A stretch of 5,517 nt of DNA, taken from NCBI GenBank assembly GCA_020201485.1, contig JAIVGT010000272.1, positions 1-5,517 on the forward strand, read 5' to 3'. How positions within the stretch are numbered: position 1 is the stretch's first letter; each line of letters begins with the position of its first letter. The translations under genes were made by a program, and so were the position numbers. Positions 4,684 through 5,517 of the stretch are shown one piece after another. Under the pieces are notes generated by a model. The model had not been told where the DNA came from and did no database searches. It worked only from the letters and a program-made list of their open reading frames with translations. This DNA comes from Halobacteriales archaeon (GTDB lineage: Archaea > Thermoplasmatota > SW-10-69-26 > JACQPN01 > JAIVGT01).

Positions 4684-4801
4684 GCAGCGGTAGCCAAGCC
4701 CGGACAACGGCGCGGGACTTAAACGGCCGCGGCGCGCGCTGCGCTGCGCCCAGGACATCCTGTCCTGCAGAGGTCCGCAGGTTCGAATCCTGCCCGCTGC
4801 A
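4684..4801 (+). tRNA. tRNA-Leu(UAA) with a 33-nt intron
   Basis: The acceptor GCAGCGG (4684-4690) pairs with CCGCTGC (4794-4800), and the discriminator is A4801. The D-arm GCC/GGC has a large loop containing GG. The anticodon stem CGGGA (4713-4717) pairs with TCCTG (4758-4762), including one G-U. After splicing the anticodon loop is CTTAAAA, giving anticodon UAA. The 14-nt class II variable arm TCCTGCAGAGGTCC contains a CCT/AGG stem. The T-arm is GCAGG-TTCGAAT-CCTGC. The mature length is 85 nt and CCA is not encoded. The D-arm and anticodon region closely resemble archaeal leucine tRNAs, and the long variable arm fits leucine. Position 37 reads A rather than the G I would expect. A protein gene starts 41 nt downstream. 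Confidence 0.93.
4724..4756 (+). other. Archaeal bulge-helix-bulge intron in tRNA-Leu
   Basis: The intron lies at the canonical 37/38 position. The central helix forms between loop bases 32-35 (CTTA, 4718-4721) and intron bases CAGG (4751-4754): three pairs including one G-U, and one A·C mismatch. It is flanked by 3-nt bulges AAC (4722-4724) and ACA (4755-4757), each cut after its second base. The intron itself folds into a GC hairpin: GGC/GCC, a bulged C, then GCGGCG/CGCTGC. This makes a slightly relaxed bulge-helix-bulge for the tRNA splicing endonuclease. Confidence 0.8.
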
Positions 4802-4842
4802 TCGGCGCGTCCTTCACGCCCTGGCCGCGGGATGCCCGGTCC

Positions 4843-5259
4843 ATGGCCGCGAAGAAGGCGAGCGGGGGCGCGCGCGACAAGCCTTGGAAGCTCACGACGC
4901 CGAGCGGCTCCTCGGAGTTCACCGCCTTCCGCGACGCGGAGCTCGACCCGCCCGCACTCGTCGTCCAGGTGGGCAAGACGGAGCTGCGCTACCACCTCTC
5001 CGCCATCGAGGACCTGCACGCCATGCTGAAGAAGCACGGCGACTGGATGCTGCTCGGCAGCGCCGACGAGCAGAAACCCGCGGCCGAGGGCACGATCGAG
5101 GCCTGGGGCCGCTCTCCGAAGAACCCGGTCGGCGGCTGGTACGGCCTGAAGAAGGGGCTGCGCGGCCGGTTCGGCATGTACCTGCCGCCCGTCCTGGAGG
5201 AGCTGGGCCTGGCCGAGGTCGAGCACAACCCGAAGAACAACCGCATGCGCGCGAAGTAG
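4843..5259 (+). CDS. Conserved-looking 138-residue protein of unknown function
   Basis: This is a complete 138-residue soluble protein with no signal peptide, membrane segment or cysteine. The body opens with KPWKL (13-17) and SEFTAFRD (24-31). Strand-like ALVVQVGKTELRYHL (38-52) leads into a helix with DLHAMLKKHGDWMLLG (57-72). The last third is unusually rich in Gly, Trp, Asn and aromatics: EAWGRSPKNPVGGWYGLKKG (86-105), RGRFGMYLPPVLEELGLAEV (107-126), and HNPKNNRMRAK at the end. It resembles my recollection of an uncharacterised archaeal family, but I cannot name it or assign a function. The ATG at 4843 lies 41 nt behind tRNA-Leu, with no obvious terminator or TATA box between, so co-transcription with the tRNA is possible. 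The Shine-Dalgarno sequence is weak. The stop is 1 nt from the stop of the convergent gene. Confidence 0.88.
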   Translation: MAAKKASGGARDKPWKLTTPSGSSEFTAFRDAELDPPALVVQVGKTELRYHLSAIEDLHAMLKKHGDWMLLGSADEQKPAAEGTIEAWGRSPKNPVGGWYGLKKGLRGRFGMYLPPVLEELGLAEVEHNPKNNRMRAK

Positions 5260-5260
5260 C

Positions 5261-5517
5261 TCAACCCGGCCGCAGGAGGGCTGTGACCGTCCACGCCCGC
5301 ATCGTGGCCAGGTCCTCGACGATGCCCTTCACGTGCCACGTGCCCTCCATCGGGGCATCCGCTGCGTAGCGCACGATGCTCTCCCGGCTCCCGCTCCCGG
5401 CATCGCTGCCGTGCCAGGCGGTCCCGTCCGGGCGGTGGATGGTCACGTTCAGGAACTCCTGGCCATGCACGTGCACGAGGACCAGCATCCACGCCGTGCC
5501 CCGCGGCACCTCGACGT
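5261..5517 (-). CDS. C-terminal part of a probable extracellular beta-sandwich protein (runs off the right edge)
   Basis: On the minus strand the frame is open from the window edge to TGA at 5263-5261, giving 84 visible residues. The pattern alternates hydrophobic strands: VEVPRGTAWMLVLVHVHG (1-18), then EFLNVTIHRPDGTAWHG, then ESIVRYAADAPMEGTWHVKG, and a last strand AWTVTALLRPG. A GTAW strand, an xxRPDG turn and an MEGTWHVKG strand recall small secreted beta-sandwich or pre-peptidase C-terminal-like domains, which often end surface proteins or proteases. That assignment is inference from strand pattern alone. A GTG at 5509 is in frame, but coding sequence continues upstream to the edge, so I treat the gene as partial. 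It converges on the 138-residue gene, their stop codons 1 nt apart. Confidence 0.7.
   Translation of the reverse strand, partial: VEVPRGTAWMLVLVHVHGQEFLNVTIHRPDGTAWHGSDAGSGSRESIVRYAADAPMEGTWHVKGIVEDLATMRAWTVTALLRPG

Noticed and set aside
4763..4767. Second TCCTG as the 3' strand of the tRNA-Leu anticodon stem
   Set aside because: It would shorten the variable arm to 9 nt and leave no pairing for the central helix of the bulge-helix-bulge motif. The first TCCTG (4758-4762) fits both.

Overview
The window is very GC-rich (roughly 70% or more by eye) and archaeal. It carries ribosomal protein eL15 (L15e), a COG1325-type RNA-binding protein usually found in the archaeal exosome neighbourhood, a family-4 (iron-sulfur) uracil-DNA glycosylase, and two tRNA genes without encoded CCA, one of which has an archaeal-type intron. 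The dense GC-rich coding, the secreted FG-GAP-type protein and this gene set would fit a high-GC euryarchaeal or Thermoplasmatota-like lineage. That placement is inference; the sequence alone does not fix it.

Layout, left to right. Positions 1-549 (minus) hold the N-terminal part of a secreted FG-GAP/VCBS repeat protein. Positions 550-652 are an intergenic spacer with a 14-bp palindrome. Next is a leftward two-gene operon: family-4 uracil-DNA glycosylase (about 2081 to 1560), then an NAD(P)-binding Rossmann protein of the NDUFA9-like/atypical SDR type (1537 to 653), with a hairpin in the short spacer. Positions 2100-2259 are a divergent promoter region with one AT-rich TATA-like element and two hairpins in the presumed eL15 leader. 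Then come rpl15e (2260-2892) and a hairpin plus T-tract terminator (2952-2979). These are followed by the COG1325 RNA-binding protein (3002-3451) and, 25 nt later, an unrecognised 345-residue low-complexity protein (3477-4514). Its stop codon lies inside the antisense tRNA-Gly(GCC) gene (4496-4569, minus). A 114-nt spacer separates this from the rightward, intron-containing tRNA-Leu(UAA) (4684-4801). A 138-residue conserved-looking soluble protein (4843-5259) follows. The C-terminal end of a probable beta-sandwich protein (5261-5517, minus) converges on it with a 1-nt gap.

The centre of the window is a translation/RNA-processing cluster (eL15, COG1325 protein, two tRNAs). In many archaea eL15 and the COG1325 protein lead into RNase P and exosome genes. 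Here the next slot is taken by the 345-residue protein instead. That protein carries six copies of a basic-aromatic motif, [KR][KR][FY]x[LF][PG]x[RK], set in acidic Pro/Ala/Glu-rich linkers, and ends in a short charged predicted helix. A 7-bp inverted repeat joins the stop codon of the COG1325 gene to the start codon of this gene, suggesting translational coupling. I consider this motif-array protein and its coupling the most novel content of the window.
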